A stretch of 64,000 nucleotides of DNA from Gnetum montanum (taxonomy: Eukaryota; Streptophyta; Gnetopsida; Gnetales; Gnetaceae): NCBI GenBank assembly GCA_015680685.1, contig MNCI01000808.1, positions 336,333-400,332 of the forward strand, given 5' to 3'. This document shows positions 9,856 through 20,102 of this stretch, piece after piece. Numbering within the stretch: position 1 is the first letter of the stretch; each line of letters opens with the position of its first letter. The notes beneath the pieces are model-generated. The model was given only the letters and a program-made list of their open reading frames with translations. It had not been told where the DNA came from and did no database searches. The translations under genes were made by a program, and so were the position numbers.

Positions 9856-12808
9856 GTCTATCCAACCCACCCATGTGTGGCCCACTCCAATCACTGCACC
9901 CATCTCTCAGCCATTACATTAGCAATAGTCTACTATGACATTAAACTGGCAACACCCGTCCGCTACGATGTTAAACTGGAAAACTCCACAACCAACAATT
10001 CTACCCTATGCTATGCAACCAACCCAAGCCCAGCCAATGCAACTAGCTGGCATATTTCCAAGCTTGGATCAGGCATTCCAACTAATAAAAATCTTGACGA
10101 AGGAGATCAACCAACTTAAGGCTACCTCCTCTAACACCATTAAGGTGGTGGACTTCTACCAAGATGATCCCATAAGTCCTATGGTACCACCTTTAACTCT
10201 CCCAATTGGGGCCCAACTGCCTCAATTTACCAAGTACAACGGTGAAGGGAACCCCAATGTACACTTGATCACATTTCGATCTAAATTCCTACTCCTTCAA
10301 GCTTGGCCACACACTATCATGCACATGTTCCCCATGTCACTCATTGGCAAGGCCTTGGACTAGTATCGTGCATTACCCAAGGCCTCAATCTCCTCTTTGG
10401 AAGATCTCATAACCAAGTTTGTGACATGCTTCAGGTACAACCTAAAGCCTAAAGCAACCCTTGACCAACTAATGCAAGTTAAATAGGGGCCTCTAGAGCC
10501 TATGCCAAAATTCCTCCAATGTTGAAATGATGCATTGAGTGAAATGCATGAACCCCTAGTAGAGGCACATCTATTGGCCATCTTTAAGGATGCGGTAAAT
10601 GACTTTATTAAGTCCAAACTATATTATCTAACCCCAAAGTCTCTTAGCCAAGCCTTTGCCCAAACAAAAAGCATAGAGGAAGCATCCCAAGCTAGCAATG
10701 ATCAAGCCTATGTGGCCTATAGAAACCAACATGCTTACAAGCAAAACACAACAGTGATAATAGTAGCCACAAGCACAAAAGCAACCGATCGGGGCCTAAT
10801 AGCTAAGTAGCCTAAGGCCCCAACTGGCACCAACTCACCTACATTGACAGGGGCTGCCTCAAGATCCAACTTTCAGTGCAAGGACCACTCAAAGTATAAA
10901 CCACTACCGGTGCAACCCTCTGAACTACTAGAGAAACTCTTGAAAGCTGGGAAAATCTAACACAAACACGTATTAGAAATTTCTCACCAAAAACATGATA
11001 GGTACTATGAACTACTAAAGAACCCTACTTTAGCAATGCCAAATGAGCCCCCAGTTCCACAACTCTTCAAGCTAGACCAATACTATCATTACCACCAATT
11101 GGCTGGTCACAGTACAAAAAACTATCGTGCTTTGTAGGATGACATGCAGAGAATGATAGAACGTGGCCAACTAGCAATCAACATAGTGAGTCAATCCAAC
11201 AAAGATGATTCCTCCTATGTCATAAATTCAATTAGCATAGGTGGCAAGCCCAAACCTATGCAACAACCTTTTGTGATCCATGTGCCTCCCAGCAAGGCAA
11301 AGGTCCCCTCCACCTCCACAAGCAAGAGGCCTCCCTTTATTGTCAAAGTGCCATCTCGAGCACCCACAACATCCTTTGTGGTCAAAGTTCCACAGCAACC
11401 GTCTTCTAAGATGTTAAACTAGCATGATGCAAGAACAACTCCTAAGCAAGCTTTTGTTATCAAGGTGCCACAATGAGTTGACCACACAACAACTCCACCT
11501 AAGCCACCCTTTATCATAAGGGTACCACAACATGTTGGCCCCTTACCTACCTAAAACCCAACAGTGGGCAACATCTCGATCCCTCCTCCTTCAAGGGTTG
11601 ACTCCACTAGCAACCCGGGGAGACCCACCAAATGGCAACGCAAGAGGACAAACAAGCACCTCGCAACCCCCATGGATGAAGCAAAAGCCACAACTAACAA
11701 GCAACAACCAAACACTGGGGCTCCTACCCCCAAGCAGGCCAAGCAAGCCAGGCTTAATTCCCCTCCACGAGAGATCTATCTCTCAAGCCCAATGGAGGAA
11801 TTCAAAGCCAACACAACATCCAATGACAAGGACTTCGTAGCCACACTAACCCAGGTGAAACAAGCACTCAAGAAAAAGAACACAACATTGAGCTTATAAG
11901 ACCTGGTCATGACTTCATCTGCTCACTACCAAGCATTGGCCAAGATATTGGCCTTCATTCCTATTATGGAGGATGTGACTGCAAATGAGGCATCCATCCA
12001 TGCAACGATGTTGCCCCCTACATCACAAGAATTAGGTTCAACAACCTTAGCCTTTCGCGATGATGCAATCAAAGTCAACCCTAAACAAGGGGAGGTTACT
12101 ATAGCTCCACTATCCATTATCATTCATGTTGGACAATGTACCATCCACAGGGTACATGTTGATGATGGTGCAGCAAGAAACGTAGTATTGCACTCCGTCA
12201 TCGAAAAGCTAGGCCTAGCAGATGAAATCAGGCCAACCAAAATCATGTGTCTAAAATCATTCAATGGATCATGTGCCATAGTTAGGAGTACAATCAACTT
12301 AGCCTTTGTCGTAGGAGAGAAATTCCCCACTAGTGCAGATTTCACTGTCATAGAAGAGATGCCAGGTTTCAACATGATTCTAGGCAGGCCTTGGCTAGCC
12401 CAACTAAGGGCCATCTCCTCTCCCCTCCACCAAGAAATCCATCTTCCATATGAAGGTGTTCAAGTTATCATCCATGGTGATAACACTTCCTCTTCAACTA
12501 TCCACAATACATACATGGAACAAGTTTTGGAAGAAGAGTTTCTTGGTGGTACACCAATAACAACCAATGCAGCGCCTAATGCTAAAACACCCAAACGAGT
12601 GGTTGAAGCCAACAGCCTCCCAGAGGATCCTAAGCCTTGCATGCTCCCTAATCCATGCCTGGTTAGGAAGCAACTACATGACCAAGACCTTCCCTTGGCA
12701 AAAAATGTGCTAAATGATTGCCTACCCTTTTCCTCCACTTCCCATGCATTTTTTACTTTCATTTACATCACACTAGATTATGCATTTACATGTTACCTAA
12801 TTACTTAG
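9856..12808 (+). pseudogene. gag-pro: T1 gag (rest) and aspartic protease
   Basis: One + frame (frame 2) runs from 9935 to 12808 with about seven stops, so it was a single gag-pro reading frame. Gag: capsid motifs PQFTKYNGEGNPNVHLITF and a degenerate zinc knuckle YYHYHQLAGHSTKNY near 11080. Then a Pro/Lys/Thr-rich linker. Protease: active-site region HVDDGAARNVV near 12155-12190 and the closing motif NMILGRPWLAQL near 12375-12410. VDDG in place of DTG or DSG is seen in some plant gypsy elements. The frame ends in a stop about 330 bp past the protease with no RT following. Gag builds the particle and the protease cleaves the polyprotein. Confidence 0.85.
9929..9988 (+). repeat. Two 3'-UTR-type monomers inside T1 gag
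   Basis: Two copies of about 30 bp: AGTCTACTATGACATTAAAC (then TGGCAACACC) and CGTCCGCTACGATGTTAAAC (then TGGAAAAC). They match the monomer of the 3' UTR array at 13108-13316 (for instance CTACTACGACATTAAACTAG). In gag they would encode a short repeated peptide (MTLNWQHP, then TMLNWKTP). Confidence 0.7.
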
Positions 12809-14292
12809 ATCAGGAATTTCATTTTTTTCACTTTTTTTTTTACTTTTTTATGCATCCATCCATTTAGCTTACGCGTTACATCTGAAAACATAAAACTACA
12901 AAAACTAGCCTATGGCTTGAAACGGCCTAAAACTAACACTTTTTGCATTGCATTTCTTTCATTCATACATTTTAACTTTGTTTACAACAAGTGCTGCTTG
13001 ATGTTGTTTTCTTTCTAGTTGAATTTTTGCAAGATCTCACAGGTGCACAACATGACTATGCATGCAACATCGCACCTTGCATAAGCAAGGTAAGCACCAT
13101 TCATCTATGACTATAAACTAGCACAGACAGTCTGCTATGACTATAAACTAGCACAGCTAATCCTTGGGTCATGACATTAAACTGGCACAACATCCACTAT
13201 CTACTACGACATTAAACTAGCATCTAATAGTCTGCTAGGATTATAAACTAGCACATCACAATCTGTCAGGACCTTAAACTAGGTTCACAGTCTACCAGGA
13301 CTTTGAACTGGCATGTAGTTGATCTGATCCGAAAACTTGCCACTACCTTCAAAGAACTCATAGCATCATCACCTCCTACCATTTTGGTGATTCTTTTGGA
13401 GCACTTGCCATTAGTGCAACATTCAGAACACTTGCAACATCATCGCCCTAGCACCTTCATTAGTTTCCTGAGCATTTGTAACTAGCACAACATTTGACAC
13501 TTTCACAGCATCTTCACATCCAACACTTGTAGCATCTTCACATCTAGAATTTGCACTTGCATTTCACATTTTGTGGTTTTCTTGTCCTCTCTAAGTTGTG
13601 TATGCAAGACGAAGCCTTGGAGGCGTTCATGCAAAGGTACATGTCATTGCAGCGGCAAGTCACCATATTACTTTGATGTGCATGATGGGACTAGTTGAGC
13701 CACTCAAGAGTGCACATCCGCCTCATTCCTATTACAACCTATGCACATTCATTTCTTCATCCCAATATCCTCTCATACTCCCCGTACTCATGATTTCACA
13801 CTCCTCTAATGCATATGCACTGTGACACACATGGCATTCCCTTCGCATCAACTATAGAACCCATGGTTGATGTAGCATAATTCATCCTATGGGGTGCCTC
13901 TGTTGCATAGTCAAAGCCTAGGTGGATGTAACAAAAATCATCCCTAGGAAAAAAAGCCCATCTTTTCAATGGCCAACTTGCAACTAACATCCAGCAATAA
14001 GCTGAACCTAAAGAAGGTTCACCTCACACAAAAGAAAATCAAAAACTCTACAGCTTCGTAATTGGCCCATCCTTGGATCAACTTTGATCCTCCCATGAGT
14101 ACTCTAATGAAAGGTCAACATTTCAGGGGCAAGCTACTTCATGCCATGGTCACCATCAAGCATGCTCAATTTGCATCTTACATCATCCACTGTTTGCATC
14201 CCCCTAACATAACCTTATTCCCATAACACTCTTGAGTAAGATGAAACAACATCTAATCTTGTATTGACAAGTGATGTTGGTTGCATGTCTGC
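12809..14292 (+). other. T1 3' untranslated region
   Basis: About 1.5 kb without a credible gene. It holds the tandem array at 13108-13316, short repeats of the word AGCATCTTCACATC near 13505-13550, and ends in the PPT hairpin. Tat elements often have long repeat-bearing 3' regions. Short frames at 13303-13485 and 13598-13825 show no domain. Confidence 0.65.
13108..13316 (+). repeat. Tandem array in the T1 3' UTR
   Basis: Around seven units of about 30 bp with the core GTCTGCTATGACTATAAACT, then AGCACA. The reverse complement of this core is found in the 3' UTR of T2 (GTCCGCTAAGACTATAAACT read on the - strand near 19450-19475). Confidence 0.8.
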
Positions 14293-14374
14293 TGTGGTGT
14301 TTTGTAATTATTTGTTGACGTCTCTTAGGTCACTCCTTTAGACGTCAACAAAGAGGGGCCATTGAAACACCACA
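14293..14374 (+). promoter_or_regulatory. PPT of T1 enclosed in a hairpin with the LTR start
   Basis: AAAGAGGGGCCAT directly precedes the LTR start TGAAACACC and is the polypurine tract that primes plus-strand DNA. It lies in a potential two-part stem: TTTGTTGACGTC (14311-14322) pairs perfectly with GACGTCAACAAA (14341-14352) around an 18-nt loop, and TGTGGTGTTT (14293-14302) pairs perfectly with AAACACCACA (14365-14374), the first bases of the LTR. The tract itself sits in the internal bulge. T2 has the same arrangement. Confidence 0.7.
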
Positions 14375-15342
14375 AAATTTTGGGTCTCGGTATCACAACT
14401 GAAAATATGGCTAAGTGTTATGTGCTATTACCTTGCTATGCTGTGTAGCATAGCATAGCAACTTGCTACTGCATAGTGTAGCGTAGCAACTTGCTTTTGT
14501 GTAGCATAGCCTAGTAACTTGCTACTGCGTAGCATAGCAACTTAGCGTATCAACTTGTTATGCTACGCTATGTTACATGTTGTTATGTTGCATCCTATTA
14601 TGTAACACCTATTACATTATGCAGCAAATAGCATGGTTCCACCTACCGCACTACCACGTGGCACCAGATCCGCATTTTGGGCTAACCCTAGCCCTATAAA
14701 AACCTCTACGTCCTCTTTAAAAAAATGGGAGAAGAGGAGAAAAAGAAAGGGGAGGCTTCCATTTCTTTACTAGCAAGGCAGTTGGAACTTCCATTTCTTG
14801 GCATTTGGCATTTTTGCATTTGGGAGCTTGGCTCTGTGGGAGAATGAGACCTAGAGTGCAACACACCAACAGAGAGGCACAACCACATCGCACTATACAC
14901 TGTGACTACTGACCTAGGAATCACAGTTTATCATAGTGAGCACCAGATTTCATAGCCCGATACCACCGAGGCTATGACTCTGCTCTTACTATGCCTATTG
15001 TACACTTTGTATACCTGTACCCTTTTTCAGGGTGGTGTATCTTTCTATTCAAACTCTCCTTTTGGCTGATCACAGCATTTATTTGGCATTGTTAAGCATT
15101 AAATCATGTTCATTGTCCCGTTACACACTTTAGCAAGTTTCTACTGTTGTGCACATTATATTTTCTTTTATTGTTTGCAAAAGGGTTATTGTACACCGAT
15201 TAAGTCCCTATCTGATCAACCAGACCGTTTAGGGCACCCCATTTCCATTTTCTCCAACACTGCCCTCACACAGATCTGGGGTTAGGCTGTGCACTAGAAA
15301 ACCTCTCGGTGTTTCCAACCATCGACATTTTCTATCATTACA
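14363..15342 (+). repeat. 3' LTR of T1
   Basis: 980 bp from TGAAACACC to TTACA. The U3 part (14430-14610) has many short repeats of TAGCATAGCAACTTGCTAC type. Its last 570 bp pair with the start of the window. To the right it borders the AT-rich segment that is uninterrupted in copy 2 at 56692, which confirms the boundary. Confidence 0.9.
14695..14702 (+). promoter_or_regulatory. TATA box in the T1 LTR
   Basis: TATAAAAA within CCCTATAAAAACCTCTACG about 330 bp into the LTR, downstream of the U3 repeats. This is the likely core promoter of the element; in the 3' LTR it would drive transcription outward into the flank. Confidence 0.6.
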
Positions 15343-15810
15343 ATAAAGTATATCAATTTAGAGACAAACTTCATCTATAGTGATTCATTCATAAAATCCA
15401 TATTAAAAAACACTAAAAAAAATGAATAGGAAAAAGCATAAATAATTACATAGAAATAACCAAACAATCTCCAGCAAAATAGTTTCTAATTCACATGAAC
15501 TTATGATAATACCAAGAATACTACATAAACAAATCATAACTCAATTAGAAAACCTTAATTCATACTTTACTCAAGGTATGAATTAAAATAAGAATACTAA
15601 AAAAATAGAACACACAATATAGAACATCAATAATGAAAATAAACATTATCCAAAAACATAAAATAAACAAATAAACAAATCATTAAAAAAATATCAGGTC
15701 GAAACATGAGGGATGAAATAGAAAAAAGAAAACAAGAAGATAGTGCTAATGGTAGGCATGATAATAGTGTTGAACTAGAGTATATATAATTTACATATAA
15801 GGTAACTAAC
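15343..15810 (+). repeat. AT-rich segment, copy 1, first part
   Basis: Non-coding, very AT-rich. It aligns with 56692-57110 over its length, for example ACATAAACAAATCATAACTC followed by AATTAG in both. It continues at 37123 once element A2 is removed. No gene is seen. Confidence 0.8.
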
Positions 15811-16656
15811 TGATGAGCAGCAAGGTATCCCTACGCCCAACCATATGAATATGAGAATTCATGCATGATCCGGTCAAACTCCAAGGATTAAGTACTTATG
15901 CACCTACACAAAACAAGAATGGGTTATGGAATCATTGTCTTCCCAAACTTACTTGTAAGGAACAGTTGTATGGTTAAGTAAACTTGAGGTATATGATTTT
16001 TATTATTTTGATGTTTTAGGTTCTTGGTGCTTAAAATAGAGAAATGAAATAATTGAATAACTAATTTGATTTAACTAATTAACTATTCTCTAACTAGTCC
16101 TAACACCAGCATCCATTCCCACTCTCCAAACACATCCTAAACTAATGTAACACTACTAGGATTACCAAATGCTAGCCATTACTAGGTTACCAACTATTCT
16201 ACGTATGCTCGAAGTGGTCATGCTGAGTGTGCTAACTTGTGATAATTAATAATTCTAGAGAAATAACCTTAATTAAATAATGAGAACATGAAATAACATT
16301 AAATGAAATAGTAAATAACATTAAATGCAATAGTTAATCTATTTTTAATGTTACAAGGTTTATCACAAACTTCATCTTTATTTCTGAACACAAGATGTGC
16401 TCAGGTACACAATGCTCAAATAAAGATCTGTTCACTTTATGACTTCTACTATGGACACTTGGAAATAATTCTAACTCTAGAAAGGAAAAATTGCAAGAGT
16501 TCAACGAAGGACTGAAAGAAAAACTCCTCAAGACCAAGTAGACCCACCTCTTATTTATAGCCAATGAGACAAGTTCCGACATCACGTATCCGATGTCACT
16601 TGATCGACCTTGATAGTGGAGATTCGATATTAGGGATCCAATATCGAGACTCATCA
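15811..16656 (-). repeat. 3' LTR of A2
   Basis: 846 bp, TGATGAG to TCATCA. Pairs with 36259-37117. A TATAAATA word lies at 16552-16559 on the - strand, as in A1. U3 has GATATC-like words near 16570-16650. Confidence 0.9.
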
Positions 16657-17074
16657 TACACCCAAGATTGAATCAAAACTTATCCTCAAGTTTCTTACAA
16701 AATATTGGGAAGGTATGAAATTATTGATTGAACAACACTAATGGGGACATGGAATGATAGACTCAAAGTGCTCGGTCAATGGATCAACAAATGCATTACA
16801 ACATTAGTATTCATAACCATTGTGGTGAATACTGTACATATATGACATCCAAACCCTCATTTGATAACTTGAAGATGGAGAGAGAGAAAAGAAAATAAGG
16901 CATGTTGCTACCAATGTCAAAAATGTGCACAACGTCGTCATCTACGACCTCATGACCAAGCTTGTTCCCTACGTAAATGCTCTTGCTCCAATCCATCCTG
17001 AGTGTTTCCTTCTATCCCAATCCATTGTTTATGTGATCACCATATTCACATAAAACATAGTCACGAATTAGCAA
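16657..17074 (-). other. A2 3' untranslated region, left of T2
   Basis: Non-coding remainder between PPT and the T2 insertion. Adjacent to the LTR the - strand reads CAATCTTGGGTGTA, a decayed polypurine tract. The sequence rejoins 28369 once T2 and one GGGTA copy are removed. Confidence 0.7.
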
Positions 17075-17079
17075 GGGTA

Positions 17080-18382
17080 TGTGCTGACCGAAATCATCGG
17101 TGCAAGGCTGGAATGTAACGAACACCGAAAGAGATGCGGACAAGCACAGTTGACCCTGCCTCCGCTTGAGGGCAAGTTGGAAAGGACGAAGGCAGAGTGC
17201 CTTGGATGGTCCGCACGCGGATCAAACAAGGACTTCCCCGAGCACCGCCGAGGTGTTATACGCTGGGTTATGCGTAAACAGGGCGTAAGCAATGAACCAG
17301 GCGTGCACAGCGCAAATATAATGTGCGTAAACAGAATGGGCGTGAATAGCGTGAACAGAAATGAACACAGCGTGAGCGTACGGGCGTGACAGCGTAAACA
17401 GTGTGAATGGATGTAGGGCGTAAGCAGGAAGACGATGTGAACCGTGGGCGTGTACGAACGGAGACGGAGTGAAGATGCAAGCGGGCGTGAACGAAGGGTG
17501 GGCCAAATTGGCGTAAAACTAAAAAAGAACTCACGACGAGCGTAAACAGTAGTCGTCTTCGGGCACGAACCGAGCGCGGAGCGCGAACGTAAACAGGCGT
17601 AAACAAAGCGCGGGCCAAATTAACGTAAAACTGTAAAAGAACTTGCAGCAAGTGTAAACAATAGATTATGGAATTAAAGTTTTGTGCACCGGTCTAACGC
17701 AGTTGCGTGAGGACACAAGGCGGACGTAAAGCCCCGGTGAACGAAAGGATGCAGCTGACGGACACGGTAGGCGAAGCGCGGACTGTGCTCAACGTGCAGC
17801 GTGCAGCATGCAGGGCTTCCAGCGTAAGCGTAAGCGTATGAGGGTTTCAGCAGCGTAATTGCTCTGGGTCGGCTCTGGTAAATTTCTGTCTCTGCGTAAA
17901 TGTGGAAAAGTGGGCTATTTATAGGGGTAGGGTTACTGGGAAAAGCGGACGGGGAGACACGTGGCGTATAGACCGGGCGTTACAATTTAGAAACATGATA
18001 TACGCCGGGCGTATACATTACAACAGGCTGGCGTATACGCTGGGCGTGTACGCCGGGCGTGTACGTTGGGCGTGTACGCTGGGCGTATGTTGGGCGTACA
18101 CGTCGGGCGTATACGCGGAAGGATGTCCACTTGCTTCAATCCTTGCTCTCCGGTGTAATCTTCATGTTGCCATTGGAAATGCTGGCGTCGAGCGTGTGCC
18201 TCCGCCGTACCCGGGCGTGTACGCTGAAGAGTTGGGCGTAGACGCTGGGCGTGAACACTGGGCGTAGACGCTGGGCGTGTGTTGGGCTTACACGCTGGGC
18301 GTATACGCTAGGCGTGAACGCTGGGCGTGAACGCTGGGCGTAGACGCTGGCACAACACTTAAAAGATTTTTGTGGTGTTTCA
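17080..18382 (-). repeat. 3' LTR of T2
   Basis: 1303 bp. On the - strand it starts TGAAACACCACAAAAATC and ends TCAGCACA. U3 (18000-18345 on the + strand) is packed with CGTATACG and CGTGTACG palindromes separated by CTGGG or CCGGG. Frames of 60-127 codons on both strands here are repeat translations shared by both LTRs, not genes. Confidence 0.92.
17916..17923 (-). promoter_or_regulatory. TATA box of the T2 3' LTR
   Basis: TATAAATA on the - strand within CCCCTATAAATAGCCCAC, directly after the palindrome-rich U3. The partner is at 27949-27956. Confidence 0.65.
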
Positions 18383-18450
18383 TTGGCCCCTCTTTGTTGA
18401 CGCTTGGAGGAATCGACCCGAGAAGTGTCGACAAAGAAGCGCAAAACACC
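18371..18450 (-). promoter_or_regulatory. PPT of T2 enclosed in a hairpin with the LTR start
   Basis: On the - strand AAAGAGGGGCCAA abuts the LTR start. CTTTGTTGAC (18392-18401) faces GTCGACAAAG (18427-18436), a 10-bp stem with one G-T type mismatch and a 25-nt loop. Outside the tract, GGTGTTT (18374-18380, the LTR start) faces AAACACC (18444-18450). This is the same plan as in T1 with a different loop sequence. Confidence 0.65.
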
Positions 18451-19730
18451 GTAAGCAGCTCAATAAAAGCCTTGTCCCTTGTCACCTGGCCAGACCTCAT
18501 CGTACCGTATTCAGTGGTAAAAGGAATTGAAAGGGTGAGATTGGAAACTGGCGAGAAGGAAAGGATCGTGGGGATCGGTCGTTGCCCGAGAGACCATGCT
18601 GGGAGAGTAGGGTGCTCAGGTGTGCAGTATGCCGATCCATGTCGATAGCCGTCTTTCAGCCGACTCGGAACTCAAGCGTGCGATGTGCGTCCTTTGGTGG
18701 AACGGTGCTCTTGGTGGTTTTTCAAGAGAACCAGTTGGCACTACCAAAGCCACGGGGTGATGTTTTGCATTCTTTGGAGGAACAGCTCCCTTCTTTGGGG
18801 AAACCGTTAGCGGAGAGCCAAAGCCATGCGATAGGATGTTTCTCGATTGCGTTTGACATGAGCATGTTTTTATTTATTTTTTTATTTTTTTTTCTTTTTT
18901 TTTTGAAATTTGTTCTTGTGCTCATGTGCGAATCTTGTGTTCTGTGCGTTGCGACTGCTGTAACGTTTCCCAGCGTGCAATGGTTTGGTAGACTGTGGGT
19001 TTTTTGGGGAGTGGGAATGTGCAGGTTAACGGTTCGATCTAGTCTTGCCAGGTGGACAAATGGGCATTGCCTCATCTTGCTACCTGTGATGAAACGCACC
19101 CTCGTACGAGAACTTCCGAGCGTCATCCTGCAAACACAACTCCAAAAAGACAGGCAAACCATGAGTGGATTAATGAGTTTAGATTCAAATAGCTGCAAGT
19201 GAACAAAAATGTTAGGGTGATTCTGAGTATGGACTGTGAATGTCGACGACACTGATGAGGGATACAATGATTCTGACGAATGAATATGGCTATGGGATGG
19301 GGCGTCGCAGATGAATGCGCCAGTTTATAGTCTTAGCGAACTATTGTGGGTTAGTTTTGTGTCGTAACCCGTTGGACATTGCCTGTTTAGCGTCGTGGCA
19401 GACGGTATGTTGCCAGTTTTGAGTCTTAGCTGACTATACAGAGGCTAGCTAGTTTATAGTCTTAGCGGACTCTGAGGAGTCTGACGGTACCATCTTACTG
19501 TCACGCCAGAGAGGTGTTAGTTTAACGTCGTTTGCGGACATTGCGGGGTANTGCCAGAGAGGTGTTAGTTTAACGTCGTTTGCGGACATTGCGGGGTATC
19601 CGTTTATTGTCATATACCAGGACAGTGATGGTGTCAGTTTTAAGTTGTAACCCAGGACTGTTCTGTGGTATCAGTTTATAGTCATGATTCCAGGACTTTT
19701 CTGTGGTATCAGTTTATAGTCATGATTCCA
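18451..19730 (-). other. T2 3' untranslated region
   Basis: Between PPT and the N gap. Frames of 206 codons (+, 18582-19202) and 181 codons (-, 18722-19267) overlap in antisense; both contain low-complexity runs and no domain, so I do not call them. From 19319 the region turns into a tandem array. Confidence 0.6.
19319..19730 (-). repeat. Tandem array in the T2 3' UTR
   Basis: Degenerate units of about 35-50 bp around CAGTTTATAGTCTTAGCGGAC (+ strand), running into the N gap. The unit is homologous to the T1 3' UTR monomer in reverse complement. A 50-bp block is repeated exactly on either side of the N at 19551, probably an assembly effect. Confidence 0.75.
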
Positions 19731-20102
19731 NNNNNNNNNNNNNNNNNNNNNNNNNNNNNNNNNNNNNNNNNNNNNNNNNNNNNNNNNNNNNNNNNNNNNN
19801 NNNNNNNNNNNNNNNNNNNNNNNNNNNNNNNNNNNNNNNNNNNNNNNNNNNNNNNNNNNNNNNNNNNNNNNNNNNNNNNNNNNNNNNNNNNNNNNNNNNN
19901 NNNNNNNNNNNNNNNNNNNNNNNNNNNNNNNNNNNNNNNNNNNNNNNNNNNNNNNNNNNNNNNNNNNNNNNNNNNNNNNNNNNNNNNNNNNNNNNNNNNN
20001 NNNNNNNNNNNNNNNNNNNNNNNNNNNNNNNNNNNNNNNNNNNNNNNNNNNNNNNNNNNNNNNNNNNNNNNNNNNNNNNNNNNNNNNNNNNNNNNNNNNN
20101 NN
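19731..20102. other. Assembly gap of 372 N
   Basis: A run of N between the repeat array and the 3' end of the integrase coding sequence. Frames that cross it are artefacts. The size may be an estimate because the left edge is tandem repeat. Confidence 0.98.

Larger units (their letters stand above)
1..15342 (+). mobile_element. T1: Tat-type Ty3/gypsy element, gag-protease only
   Basis: A + strand LTR retrotransposon whose 5' LTR is cut by the window edge. In order: partial 5' LTR, primer site, T-rich leader array, gag N-terminus, (nested element A1 at 1434-9850), rest of gag plus protease, long 3' untranslated region, PPT in a hairpin, complete 3' LTR. The Tat assignment is by homology to T2 at 17080-28363: shared gag N-terminus, primer-site sequence, PPT and 3' UTR monomer. 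No reverse transcriptase or integrase is present anywhere between the LTRs, so the element is non-autonomous. Gag-protease has several in-frame stops. The left target-site duplication lies outside the window. Confidence 0.85.

Noticed and set aside
9700-10119. 139-codon + frame starting in the A1 LTR
   Set aside because: It begins in LTR sequence and crosses the insertion point into T1 gag in the wrong phase; a chance fusion.
17068-18500. Several frames of 60-127 codons in the T2 LTRs
   Set aside because: They recur in both LTRs on both strands and arise from stop-poor CpG-rich repeats.
18582-19267. 206-codon (+) and 181-codon (-) frames in the T2 3' UTR
   Set aside because: They overlap in antisense, contain a low-complexity run and show no domain; the region is untranslated by position.
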